NCBI RefSeq assembly: GCF_900188315.1
Contig: NZ_LT897781.1
Coordinates: 3,658,001-3,722,000 of the forward strand
Reading direction: 5' to 3'
DNA length: 64,000 nt
Origin: Marinobacter sp. es.042
Lineage (GTDB): Bacteria > Pseudomonadota > Gammaproteobacteria > Pseudomonadales > Oleiphilaceae
The stretch's first letter is position 1; every line of letters starts with the position of its first letter. A program made the position numbers and the translations under genes. Shown here piece by piece: positions 1-7,784 of this stretch. The notes below the pieces were generated by a model that was not told where the DNA came from, did no database searches, and saw only the letters and a list, made by a program, of their open reading frames with translations.

Positions 1-1319
1 ACAGCACGGACCTCAACAAAGTTGGTGAAGTTGTGGTTGGCGCGCTGCCCGACATGGTGACCTTCACGCGGGATGGCATGAAAGTGCTGGTTGCCAACGA
101 AGGCGAGCCGAGTGACGACTATAGCGTAGATCCTGAAGGCTCTGTCAGCATTATTGATCTGTCCAACGGCGTAGCGTCTGCCACCGTGACCACCGCCGAT
201 TTCACCGGTTTCAATGCTGACCAGGCCGACCTGGTAACCGCGGGCCTGCGGGTCTTCGGCCCAGGCGCCACACTGGCCCAGGACATGGAGCCGGAATACA
301 TAGCCGTATCCATCGACAACACCAAAGCCTGGGTAGCCCTGCAGGAAAATAACGCCGTGGCCGAACTGGACATCGCTGCCGGTGAAATCACGGCCATCGT
401 GCCGCTTGGCTTCAAGGACCACAGCATCATCGGCAACGAACTGGACGCCAGCAACCGTGACAGCGGTATCAACATTCGCAACTGGCCAGTGAAAGGCATG
501 TACATGCCCGACGCCATCGCAAGCTACGGCTACAACGGTAAAACCTACTACATCACCGCCAACGAGGGCGATTCGCGGGATTACGATGGCTGGACCGAAG
601 AATTCCGCATGGCCGACCTGACCTTGAACCCAGCCGGTGAGCTGGCGGCCATAACCAATCTGTTGGAAGACGAAAACCTGGGTCGTCTCAACACCACCTC
701 CACCATGGGCATCAGCAACGGCTGTGACCCATCACAGCTGCCCGCTGAACTTGGCGACCTGAACGGTGACACCAATGTGGACGTGGACGACGTCAAGTTA
801 TACGTGGAAAACAGCTGCGAATACGACACCCTGTACAGCTACGGGGCGCGCTCATTCAGTATCTGGAGCGCTGACGGCCAGCGTGTTTTCGACAGCGGCA
901 GCGAATTCGAACGAGTCACCGCTAGCCTGATCCCCGACAACTTCAACGGCAACAATGACGAAAATTCCTTCGACAATCGATCGGACGACAAGGGCCCTGA
1001 GCCGGAGGCGGTGGCCGTAGGCATAATCAATGGCCAGACTTTCGCGTTTATTGGATTGGAGCGAGTTGGCGGCATCATGGTCTACAACGTTACTAATCCC
1101 CAGAATCCAGAGTTCGTCCAATATCTGAATAATCGAGATTTTTCGGTATCCCAGGCGGATCTGGAGGCGGGTATGGCCGGTGATCTTGGACCGGAAGGCC
1201 TGGCGTTCATTTCTGCGGATGAAAGCCCCAGCGGTAAGCCAATGCTGGCGATTGGCAACGAAGTGAGCGGCACCACTACGCTGTACAGCATCGACGTGAT
1301 TGAACTGACTGCAAACTGA
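1..1319 (+). CDS. Choice-of-anchor I family protein, 5' end outside the window
   Basis: The frame is open from base 3 and has no stop before 1319, so the N-terminus lies upstream. The GTG at 33 is probably internal. About 439 residues are visible. The sequence has the repeated-blade character of choice-of-anchor I proteins, a secreted beta-propeller-like family: near the start VLVANEGEPSDD, then YYITANEGDSRDYDGW, YSYGARSFSIW, VFDSGSEFE, and a C-terminal GPEGLAFI. The family is usually exported and surface- or periplasm-associated, often near phosphatase or esterase functions, but its biochemical role is poorly defined. An insert around 715-825 carries a calcium-loop-like stretch, DLNGDTNVDVDD, between two cysteines, resembling one dockerin/EF-hand half. 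The family assignment is firm; substrate and anchor type cannot be told here. Confidence 0.8.
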   Translation, partial: STDLNKVGEVVVGALPDMVTFTRDGMKVLVANEGEPSDDYSVDPEGSVSIIDLSNGVASATVTTADFTGFNADQADLVTAGLRVFGPGATLAQDMEPEYIAVSIDNTKAWVALQENNAVAELDIAAGEITAIVPLGFKDHSIIGNELDASNRDSGINIRNWPVKGMYMPDAIASYGYNGKTYYITANEGDSRDYDGWTEEFRMADLTLNPAGELAAITNLLEDENLGRLNTTSTMGISNGCDPSQLPAELGDLNGDTNVDVDDVKLYVENSCEYDTLYSYGARSFSIWSADGQRVFDSGSEFERVTASLIPDNFNGNNDENSFDNRSDDKGPEPEAVAVGIINGQTFAFIGLERVGGIMVYNVTNPQNPEFVQYLNNRDFSVSQADLEAGMAGDLGPEGLAFISADESPSGKPMLAIGNEVSGTTTLYSIDVIELTAN

Positions 1320-1335
1320 GTTCTGACCCTGAAAG

Positions 1336-1372
1336 AAACCCGGAAGCATCATGATAGGTGCTCCCGGGTTTT
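1336..1372. terminator. Bidirectional rho-independent terminator
   Basis: AAACCCGG-AAGCA pairs with TGCT-CCCGGGTTT around a short AT-rich loop. An A-run on one side and a T-run on the other allow function on both strands. It lies between two convergent genes whose stops are at 1319 and 1383. Confidence 0.8.
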
Positions 1373-1382
1373 GCTTTACGCC

Positions 1383-2507
1383 TCAGACAGCCACTTTCAA
1401 CGGTGGCACCTCCTGGTGCAGGAACCACTTCTCTGTAACCACCTTGCGGGTAAACCAGTGTGAGCGCATCAGGCTGCTGGCCAGAGGCATCTTGACCCAG
1501 TCAGGAACCTGCCAGCCCTGGTCCGGCTCGGAGGCGCGAGTGCCGAAGCGTTCGGCAATGGCATCACCGTAAATCTGCAGGGAGGAGGCTGAGTAGTCGG
1601 TGGCCTCGCGGATCACATCGGCGGCCAGAAGGGCGGATTCGATCGCCGGCCTGATACCCTCGCCACTCTGGGTGTAGGCGAGGCCGGCGGCGTCGCCAAT
1701 CAGCATCACACCGTCGTCCACCAGGGGTCTGTCGGCATGAGTGTAGAGCAGATAGGCGTGGCCCTTGAAGCGTCCGGGCAGGTCCTGTGGAATCCGGCCG
1801 GTGGATTTCATTTCCTCAACAAACGCTTCCAGATGCCCTGTCAACTTGTGGTTGTCTTCCCGGCCGAGGCCAATATTCAGGAAATTGCCCTTACGGAAAA
1901 CCCAGGCATAGCCCTTCAGGTCCCGACAGAACCATAGCTCGGGCGTATCGCCCCGGGCCAGGCAGGCTGAAGCCTGGTCCGGTGTCATTTCAAATTCAAC
2001 CTCTTTGGCCGCCACAACGGTTTCATGGCCCCCGGGGCCATCCCCCAGCAATCGCGCTACCGGGCAGAAGTGACCGCCGGCACCGACAATAAGAGGCGCT
2101 TCCCAGGTGTCATTGACGACCCAGTTGCCCTCTTTACGCACGATGGATTTGACCGGCGTGGCCAGCTGTTTCGGAGCGTTGACGCGGCTGAGCAGGTAGT
2201 TGTCAAACTCACACCGGCGAATACCATAGCTGACTACGTCGCCGTGATCGTTCTCCACGGCCGGCTGGCCCATCATCCCGATGCGAAACCGCCGGATGGG
2301 TTGCAGGGTTCGGCCGCGCGAGTATTCCTCCGGGTCAATTTTCAGAGTCTCCATCACGGCAGGCGTAACCCAGCCTGCGCAGGTTTTGTCCCTCGGAAAG
2401 TCCTGCTTATCAATGATCAGCACTTTTTTGCCGCTGTTTTCGAGGGCGCTGGCCAGAGTGGATCCGGCAGGGCCGGCCCCAACGATGATCAGGTCGTAAT
2501 AGTCCAT
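1383..2507 (-). CDS. FAD-dependent oxidoreductase, geranylgeranyl-reductase-like
   Basis: A 374-residue flavoprotein. The N-terminal DLIIVGAGPAGSTLA is the FAD Rossmann motif (residues 5-19). A later GDAAGLAYTQSGEGI (about residue 270) is the second FAD-contacting motif of the geranylgeranyl reductase/p-hydroxybenzoate hydroxylase fold, in which a lipid or isoprenoid double bond is often reduced. There is no signal peptide, so it is cytoplasmic or membrane-associated. Its ATG shares one base with the stop of the upstream methyltransferase (TGATG), indicating translational coupling. The partnership suggests the two enzymes act in turn on the same phospholipid acyl chain. That is inference: no substrate is readable from the sequence. 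A menaquinone or isoprenoid reductase is the main alternative. Confidence 0.78.
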   Translation of the reverse strand: MDYYDLIIVGAGPAGSTLASALENSGKKVLIIDKQDFPRDKTCAGWVTPAVMETLKIDPEEYSRGRTLQPIRRFRIGMMGQPAVENDHGDVVSYGIRRCEFDNYLLSRVNAPKQLATPVKSIVRKEGNWVVNDTWEAPLIVGAGGHFCPVARLLGDGPGGHETVVAAKEVEFEMTPDQASACLARGDTPELWFCRDLKGYAWVFRKGNFLNIGLGREDNHKLTGHLEAFVEEMKSTGRIPQDLPGRFKGHAYLLYTHADRPLVDDGVMLIGDAAGLAYTQSGEGIRPAIESALLAADVIREATDYSASSLQIYGDAIAERFGTRASEPDQGWQVPDWVKMPLASSLMRSHWFTRKVVTEKWFLHQEVPPLKVAV

Positions 2508-3820
2508 CAGGCCTCCTCGGGTGCCGCAGGAAAGTCGTAAAGATCCCGTCTGTTCCGGGGTAGTTGGTTATTGTCGCCATGGCTGAAGACTACTTGGAAC
2601 AGCTGCAGAGAACCTGCCCGGAATGCGGCGATGGAACCGGCCAGATACATGCGCCAGGCCCGGGTGAAGTGGCCGTCGTACATGGCAGTGACCTTGTCTT
2701 CGTTCTGGTTGAAGCGCTCCATCCAGTGACTCAGGGTCTGGGCGTAATGCAGGCGCAGATTCTCGACGTCCAGGACTGAAAAATCGCCGTGCTCACAGAT
2801 CTGCATGAATTCGCCAATGCTCGGCGGATAGGCACCCGGGAAGATGCGTTTCTCGATCCATGCGTTCATCAGCATCGGGCGGTTGCGGCCAATGCTATGC
2901 AGCAGGGCAATGCCATCAGGCTTGAGGCTGCGTTTGATCAACTCGGACAGGGCCTTGTAATTCTCCTTGCCCACATGTTCGAGCATGCCGATGGATACGA
3001 AGGCGTCGTATTGCCCGCTGATGTTCCGGTAATCGTCCTCGATATACTCCACCAGATGATCGAGCTCCTGCTTGCGAGCTTCTTCTCGGGCAAACGCGAG
3101 CTGTTCCCTGGAAATATTGTAGGAATGGACCTTCACGCCGTAATTGCGGGCCATGTAGCGGGCCAGGCCACCCCAGCCGCAGCCGGCCTCGACCACCGTC
3201 ATGCCGGGCTTTAGCCGGAGTTTGCGGCAAACGTGCTCGAGTTTGGCCAGCTGGGCCTGTTCGAGGCTCAGATCCGGCGTCTCGTAGTAGGCGCAGGTGT
3301 ACTGCATTTCGGCGCTGTCCAGCCAGAGCTGATAGAACTCGTTGCCCAGATCATAGTGATGGTGAATGTTTTCCTTGGCTTCCGGGATGCCGGTGGATCT
3401 GGGGTTGTGGTTGCGCCACAGGGCCTCCAGCCATTTCGGCCACTTCTGACGCGCCTGGTGAACGGACCGGTAAAGGGTTTCCATCAGGTCCGGCAAGTCG
3501 CCTTCAACCTCCAGGCGACCGGCGCTGTAGAGGTCTCCGAACGCCAGGTTGGGATTGGTTACCAGCGCATACAGGGCTTTGGGGTCGGTCAGATGCAGGG
3601 TGAACTGCGCGAGTTGGCCCTCCGGTTCGATCACATCGCCGTTCCAGAGCCGGAAGCGCAGCGGCGGTGATCCCGCCATCCGCATGAGCTTGGCGATCAG
3701 CCAGCGCTCGTAAGTGTGTGGTGACCGATCCACGTGGGTATTTTCCAGTGGCAGGGTCAGAACGTGGTTTTTGGGTTCTTGCCCGTTGTCACGGGTTTTC
3801 TGGGCAGTGCTCTGGTTCAT
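2507..3820 (-). CDS. Cyclopropane-fatty-acyl-phospholipid synthase family methyltransferase
   Basis: 437 residues, the usual length for this family. It shows the family block HHYDLGNEFYQLWLD followed by MQYTCAYY (about residues 153-180) and the SAM-binding motif VVEAGCGWGGLARYMA (about 209-224). It would transfer a methyl(ene) group from SAM to an unsaturated acyl chain of a membrane phospholipid. The ATG at 3820 has a GGGAGAG ribosome site about 9 bases upstream. It is the first gene of a two-gene operon with the flavoprotein. Because of that partner, the product may be a methylated or further modified acyl chain (as in bacterial methyl-branched or furan fatty acid pathways) rather than a plain cyclopropane. 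That refinement is inference, so no gene symbol is given. Confidence 0.85.
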   Translation of the reverse strand: MNQSTAQKTRDNGQEPKNHVLTLPLENTHVDRSPHTYERWLIAKLMRMAGSPPLRFRLWNGDVIEPEGQLAQFTLHLTDPKALYALVTNPNLAFGDLYSAGRLEVEGDLPDLMETLYRSVHQARQKWPKWLEALWRNHNPRSTGIPEAKENIHHHYDLGNEFYQLWLDSAEMQYTCAYYETPDLSLEQAQLAKLEHVCRKLRLKPGMTVVEAGCGWGGLARYMARNYGVKVHSYNISREQLAFAREEARKQELDHLVEYIEDDYRNISGQYDAFVSIGMLEHVGKENYKALSELIKRSLKPDGIALLHSIGRNRPMLMNAWIEKRIFPGAYPPSIGEFMQICEHGDFSVLDVENLRLHYAQTLSHWMERFNQNEDKVTAMYDGHFTRAWRMYLAGSIAAFRAGSLQLFQVVFSHGDNNQLPRNRRDLYDFPAAPEEA

Positions 3821-4004
3821 GGACTTCGCTCTCCCTTGATAACCTCAACATCAATGTTTTTGTCGATGCGCGCGCCAGGGTTCCCGAATACCAGTCTGAG
3901 AATCGCCGGTTGTCCGTTCAGTATAGAAAACAGTGAGATTTTGTCAGGTTGGCTGAAAATAGAGGAAAACTATTAGAGGGATAGTGAAGAGCGAAAATGG
4001 GCGG

Positions 4005-4036
4005 ATAAAAAATGCCGGGCCCAGAGGCCCGGCATT
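4005..4036 (-). terminator. Rho-independent terminator of the TRAP operon
   Basis: A perfect 11-bp stem, AATGCCGGGCC / GGCCCGGCATT with loop CAGA (4011-4036), is followed on the minus strand by a T-rich run. It starts 7 bases after the dctM stop. Confidence 0.88.
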
Positions 4037-4043
4037 ATTCGGG

Positions 4044-5339
4044 TCAGTATGAGGAGCTCATACCAAACCATTCAGGGAAAATCACAATCAGCGCCAGCAC
4101 GAACATCTGTATCAGGATGAAGGGCAGTACGCCTTTATAAATATCGGTCGTTCGCACTCCCGGCGGTGCGACGCCTTTGAGGTAGAACAACGAGAACCCG
4201 AACGGTGGCGTCAGGAAGCTCGTTTGCAGGTTCATGGCGATCAGGATGGCGAACCAGAGCATGTTGATGCCCAGAGCTTCCGCCACCGGGGCAAGGATCG
4301 GCACGATGATGAAAGAGATTTCAACGAAGTCGATGAAGAAACCCAGCACCAGGATGACCACCATGGCCAGAATGATGAAGCCCCATTTTTCGCCGGGCAG
4401 CTGGAGCAGCCACTCTTCCAGAAGATAGTCGCCGCCGGTGTAGCTGAACACCATGGAGAAAGCTGTAGCACCGATCAGGATCGCGAAGACCATGGCGGTC
4501 ACCTTGACCGTATCCTTGGATGCATCCCATACCATCTTGAAGGAAAACTGGCGGTAGATGATGGCCAGAACCACGGCGCCAACGCCACCCAGAGCGGATG
4601 ACTCGGTTGGCGTAGCAATGCCGGTGAAGATCGAGCCCAGAACCACCACAATCAATGCCAGCGGCGGGATGATCGCCAACAGCGCATTGAAGACTTCCTT
4701 TTTCCGGGAAACGCCTGGCTCATCCGGCATGGCGGGCGCGGTTTCAGGTTTCAGTCTGGTCAGCACCAGGATGTAGATGATGTAGAGCCCCACCAACACA
4801 ATGCCGGGCCAGACCGCGGCCTTGAACAGATCCCCAACCGGAAGGCCAAGGACATCGCCCAGAATGATAAGGATGATGGATGGCGGCACAATTTGACCGA
4901 GGGTGCCGGATGCACAGATGGTTCCCGTGGCCAGTCTCTTGTCGTATTTATGCGCCAACATGACTGGCAGCGAGATCAGGCCCATGGCAACCACGCTGGC
5001 ACCCACGACGCCGGTCGAGGCGGCCAGCAGTGCACCGACCAGAATCGTCGAGATGGCCAGGCCACCGGGCAGGCCACCAAACAGACGGCCCATGGATGTC
5101 AGCAGTTGTTCGGCTAGCCGGGTGCGCTGAAGCACCACGCCCATGAAGATAAACAGCGGCACTGCCATCAGGACGGTGTTCTGCATCACGCTCATGATGC
5201 GATAGGGCATGAAGGCAAAGAGATCCATGCCCTCAGCGAAAATTCCGAAAAACAGCGCAACGCCACCGAAGGTAAATGCAACCGGGAAGCCCAGCATCAG
5301 CATCAGCAGGGCCACACCGAACATAATCATACCGATCAT
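4044..5339 (-). CDS. dctM: TRAP transporter large permease (DctM family)
   Basis: 431 residues, almost entirely hydrophobic, with about 12 predicted membrane segments, as expected for the TRAP large permease that couples sodium entry to solute uptake. Family-typical stretches are the glycine-rich GVVGASVVAMGLISLP and ATGTICASGTLGQIVPPSIILII (about residues 110-155). A C-terminal partner region ends in PEWFGMSSSY. Its start overlaps the end of dctQ by 4 bases (ATGA), so the small and large permeases are coupled. A strong hairpin follows the stop. Confidence 0.93.
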   Translation of the reverse strand: MIGMIMFGVALLMLMLGFPVAFTFGGVALFFGIFAEGMDLFAFMPYRIMSVMQNTVLMAVPLFIFMGVVLQRTRLAEQLLTSMGRLFGGLPGGLAISTILVGALLAASTGVVGASVVAMGLISLPVMLAHKYDKRLATGTICASGTLGQIVPPSIILIILGDVLGLPVGDLFKAAVWPGIVLVGLYIIYILVLTRLKPETAPAMPDEPGVSRKKEVFNALLAIIPPLALIVVVLGSIFTGIATPTESSALGGVGAVVLAIIYRQFSFKMVWDASKDTVKVTAMVFAILIGATAFSMVFSYTGGDYLLEEWLLQLPGEKWGFIILAMVVILVLGFFIDFVEISFIIVPILAPVAEALGINMLWFAILIAMNLQTSFLTPPFGFSLFYLKGVAPPGVRTTDIYKGVLPFILIQMFVLALIVIFPEWFGMSSSY

Positions 5340-5881
5340 GCGAGGCCTCCTGCGCTGTGCTCACCAGCATAAGCTTTTTCCCCAGACATGACCCGAATTG
5401 CATAGGTGACCATGTTGAGGCCGGCCACGGCGATGAAAAAGGCGCTGATCGGGATCACGGATTTAATGATCCATCGATGGGGAAGGCCGCCGGGATCTCC
5501 ACTGCCTTCGCCCATCTGGTAGGAGTCAATCGCAAAGTCATAGCCGTAAATGCCAATCAGGTAGGCGAATGGAATGACGAAAATGATAGCTCCAACCAGA
5601 TTGATCCAGGCTTTGGCTTTATTGCTCCAGCGTGTATAGAAAACGTCTACCCGAACGTGACCATCCGTGCGTAATGCGTAAGGAATGCCCAGCAGGAACA
5701 CCACGGAATAGAGGTGCCATTCCATTTCCTGCATGCCGATTGAAACATTGTTAAAGGCGTAGCGGGCTACAACGTCGTAAAAAACGTTGAGTGCCATTAG
5801 TATCATCGCGACACAGGCAACCCAGCCACAGAAGGTGGACAGCCGGGCAAGCCCGTCGTCCAGTTTGATAATCCACCGCAT
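5336..5881 (-). CDS. dctQ: TRAP transporter small permease (DctQ family)
   Basis: 181 residues from the chosen ATG at 5881 (MRWIIKLDDG), with four hydrophobic segments and the DctQ-like EMEWHLYSVVFLLGIPYALRTDGHVRVDVFY. A longer GTG start at 5947 is open, but it falls inside the hairpin that follows dctP and has no ribosome site. The ATG has a GGGGGAT sequence 7 bases upstream. It forms the membrane complex with DctM. The 100-base gap from dctP contains an attenuator-like hairpin, so the permeases are probably made in smaller amounts than the binding protein. Confidence 0.9.
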   Translation of the reverse strand: MRWIIKLDDGLARLSTFCGWVACVAMILMALNVFYDVVARYAFNNVSIGMQEMEWHLYSVVFLLGIPYALRTDGHVRVDVFYTRWSNKAKAWINLVGAIIFVIPFAYLIGIYGYDFAIDSYQMGEGSGDPGGLPHRWIIKSVIPISAFFIAVAGLNMVTYAIRVMSGEKAYAGEHSAGGLA

Positions 5882-5931
5882 TGATGATCCCCCGCCAGCC
5901 GAACTGGCGCTTTTATCCGTTGCTATAAACG

Positions 5932-5964
5932 ACAAAACCGGGATCACTGCAAGAGCAATCCCGG
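5932..5964 (-). terminator. Attenuator-like hairpin between dctP and dctQ
   Basis: CCGGGAT (5938-5944) pairs with ATCCCGG (5958-5964), with an inner TGC/GCA pairing. On the minus strand the stem is followed by TTTTGT. It lies 20 bases after the dctP stop and before the dctQ start. This is the usual place for partial termination that favours the periplasmic binding protein. Confidence 0.65.
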
Positions 5965-5983
5965 CTCCGTTACAGCCTATATC

Positions 5984-7060
5984 TTACTCGACTTCGGCCA
6001 TGGTGTTGAGGTAGGCGCGCTCGGAAATGTTGGTGTAAGCGCGGCTTTTCTCCAGGTAACCCTGCTGGGACTCGATGATCTTGGCAGCCATGTCGCTTTC
6101 GGCCGCTGCTTCATCAAGCAGTTTGTTATTGGCCGCGTACATCGCGTCAAAGATATCGTCCGGGAAACGCTTGATCTGGACATTCGGATGTTCTTCGCGA
6201 ATGTTTGCCCAGGCTTCTGCGTTGGCGTGCTGGGAGTGGACCAGCATGTCGTAGGAAGCCGTGCGCATTGCAACACGCATGATTTCCTGCAGGTCTGCCG
6301 GAAGCTCTTCCCAAACTTTCTTGTTCACCAGGAACTGAAGCTCGGTAGCAGGCTCGTGCCAGCCGGTGTAGTAGTAGTCGGCAATCTGCTGGAAACCAAG
6401 GCGCAGATCCAGCGCCGGGCCTACCCACTCAACCGCATCAATAGTATTGCGCTCGAGGGCTGTGTAGAGCTCGCCCGGGGCAATGTTGGTCGGGTTAACG
6501 CCAACTTCTGCGAACACTTCACCGGCGAAACCGGGGATACGCATTTTCAGACCCTGAAGGTCTTCCAGCGAGTTGATTTCCTCGCGGAACCAGCCGCCCA
6601 TCTGAACACCGGTGTTACCGCCCGGGAAAGACAGCATGTTGTGGGGCTCGTAGACTTCCTGCATCAGCTCCATGCCGCCGCCGTGGTAGAACCAGGCATA
6701 CTGCTCCATGGCATTCATGCCGAACGGCATGCTGGTGAAGAACAGGGTCTCGGGAACCTTGCCTTTCCAGTAGTAGGATGCGGAATGGCCCATGTCGTAC
6801 TGGCCAGCCTTGACCATATCGAAGATGCCAAGGGGTGCTTTGTGCTTGTTGGAAGAATCGATACGGACTTTCAGGCGTCCGTCAGACATTTTCTCGACAG
6901 TTTCGGCAAAGCGCTTGGTGGTGTCACCGAAAATCGGGAAGTTTGGCCCCCAGGTTTCTGCAAGGCGGAGTGTAAAGGTGTCTTGGGCGAGCGCTTGTGT
7001 GGAAGCAAAGGTTGTTGCCACAGCCAACACAGCCGCGGAAAGAACAGAACGGATCTTCAT
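5984..7060 (-). CDS. dctP: TRAP transporter substrate-binding protein (DctP family, TakP-like)
   Basis: 358 residues with a clear Sec signal peptide (MKIRSVLSAAVLAVATTFA, cleaved near ALAQ-D). The mature part is a DctP-type binding protein: LKMRIPGFAGEVFAEVG holds the conserved arginine that ion-pairs with a carboxylate, and NTIDAVEWVGPALDLRLGF followed by YYTGWHEPA matches the TakP/2-oxoacid branch. It captures an organic acid in the periplasm and hands it to DctQM. The substrate is inferred as a 2-oxo or hydroxy monocarboxylate; dicarboxylates are possible. It is first in the operon, with an AT-rich region and an inverted repeat upstream. Confidence 0.92.
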   Translation of the reverse strand: MKIRSVLSAAVLAVATTFASTQALAQDTFTLRLAETWGPNFPIFGDTTKRFAETVEKMSDGRLKVRIDSSNKHKAPLGIFDMVKAGQYDMGHSASYYWKGKVPETLFFTSMPFGMNAMEQYAWFYHGGGMELMQEVYEPHNMLSFPGGNTGVQMGGWFREEINSLEDLQGLKMRIPGFAGEVFAEVGVNPTNIAPGELYTALERNTIDAVEWVGPALDLRLGFQQIADYYYTGWHEPATELQFLVNKKVWEELPADLQEIMRVAMRTASYDMLVHSQHANAEAWANIREEHPNVQIKRFPDDIFDAMYAANNKLLDEAAAESDMAAKIIESQQGYLEKSRAYTNISERAYLNTMAEVE

Positions 7061-7183
7061 TGCTCTTCTATCCTCTTATCTTTTTTGTGGGTAGAGCGTC
7101 TCCCCTATTCGGGGAAAAACCACTCTCAATGCTAGTTCACGTTATCAATTATCGTTAACAAACGAAATCAAAAACCGCTTGGT

Positions 7184-7201
7184 GTACGACCTTGGTCGTA
7201 C
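7184..7201. promoter_or_regulatory. Inverted repeat between dctP and the 7208 gene
   Basis: GTACGACC-TT-GGTCGTAC, 8-bp perfect arms with a 2-base centre. It lies 6 bases past the stop of the 7208 gene and about 120 bases upstream of dctP. It could be an operator for the TRAP operon or part of a weak terminator; the nearest minus-strand T-run is about 10 bases beyond the stem. Confidence 0.4.
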
Positions 7202-7207
7202 GGCGGA

Positions 7208-7666
7208 TCAGATGTCGTCCATCCGGCTGATCTGGCTCGACAGGCGCATGGCCTCGTGCTCTTCGAGGGAAAGCAGATCCTCAAGCAAGGCCTTGGCCTC
7301 GGGAATCTCTGCCTTGCCAATCAGGGAATCGTAGAGATCCATTACCTGGTCGTGGAACTGGAAGATTTCCCTGGCAATATCCTGAAAGCTCATTGCCGCG
7401 TAGTGCGTGTAGGAGTCAGCACTGGCCCTGATTGGTTTGTGGTTCAGGTAGTCGTACATGCGGGTTTTGAGGGCCTTCGGATCAGCCTGCTTCTCGAATT
7501 CCCGTACGGCTTTCTCGAGGATGGTTTCGTGGCTGGAAACGTAGTCGAGGAGGGCGCTGGCTCGCTCGTCGTTGTTGAGCTTGGCGGACTCCTTCAGGCA
7601 CCTTGCAAGATGCGCGTGCAGTTGCCTCGTCCATTCGATGAGATCCTCGAAGGTTTTTATTTCCAT
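7208..7666 (-). CDS. Uncharacterised helical (ferritin/hemerythrin-like) protein
   Basis: 152 residues, almost wholly helical in character, with no signal peptide and no hydrophobic segment. Histidines and glutamates recur at helix-like spacing (HAHLARC, SSHETILE, YTHYAAMSFQDIAREIFQFHDQ, LLSLEEHEAMRL), suggesting a four-helix bundle of the ferritin-like or hemerythrin-like type, possibly metal-binding. The ATG at 7666 has GAGGTG 8 bases upstream, supporting a real gene. I do not recognise a named family. It lies alone between the TRAP operon and the divergent GH84 gene. Confidence 0.7.
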   Translation of the reverse strand: MEIKTFEDLIEWTRQLHAHLARCLKESAKLNNDERASALLDYVSSHETILEKAVREFEKQADPKALKTRMYDYLNHKPIRASADSYTHYAAMSFQDIAREIFQFHDQVMDLYDSLIGKAEIPEAKALLEDLLSLEEHEAMRLSSQISRMDDI

Positions 7667-7784
7667 TGATTTGCACCTCGTCGGGCAGTTCGGTTGTAGT
7701 TGGCTTTACCGGTAAGTCTAGTCAAACTTGGAGGTTACAGGGTACCTGAACCGGGCCCGGGAACCAGCGGAGCGGAAATCGGCC

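Noticed and set aside
6188..7135. 315-residue plus-strand open frame
   Set aside because: Antisense to dctP, and it runs through the dctP promoter.
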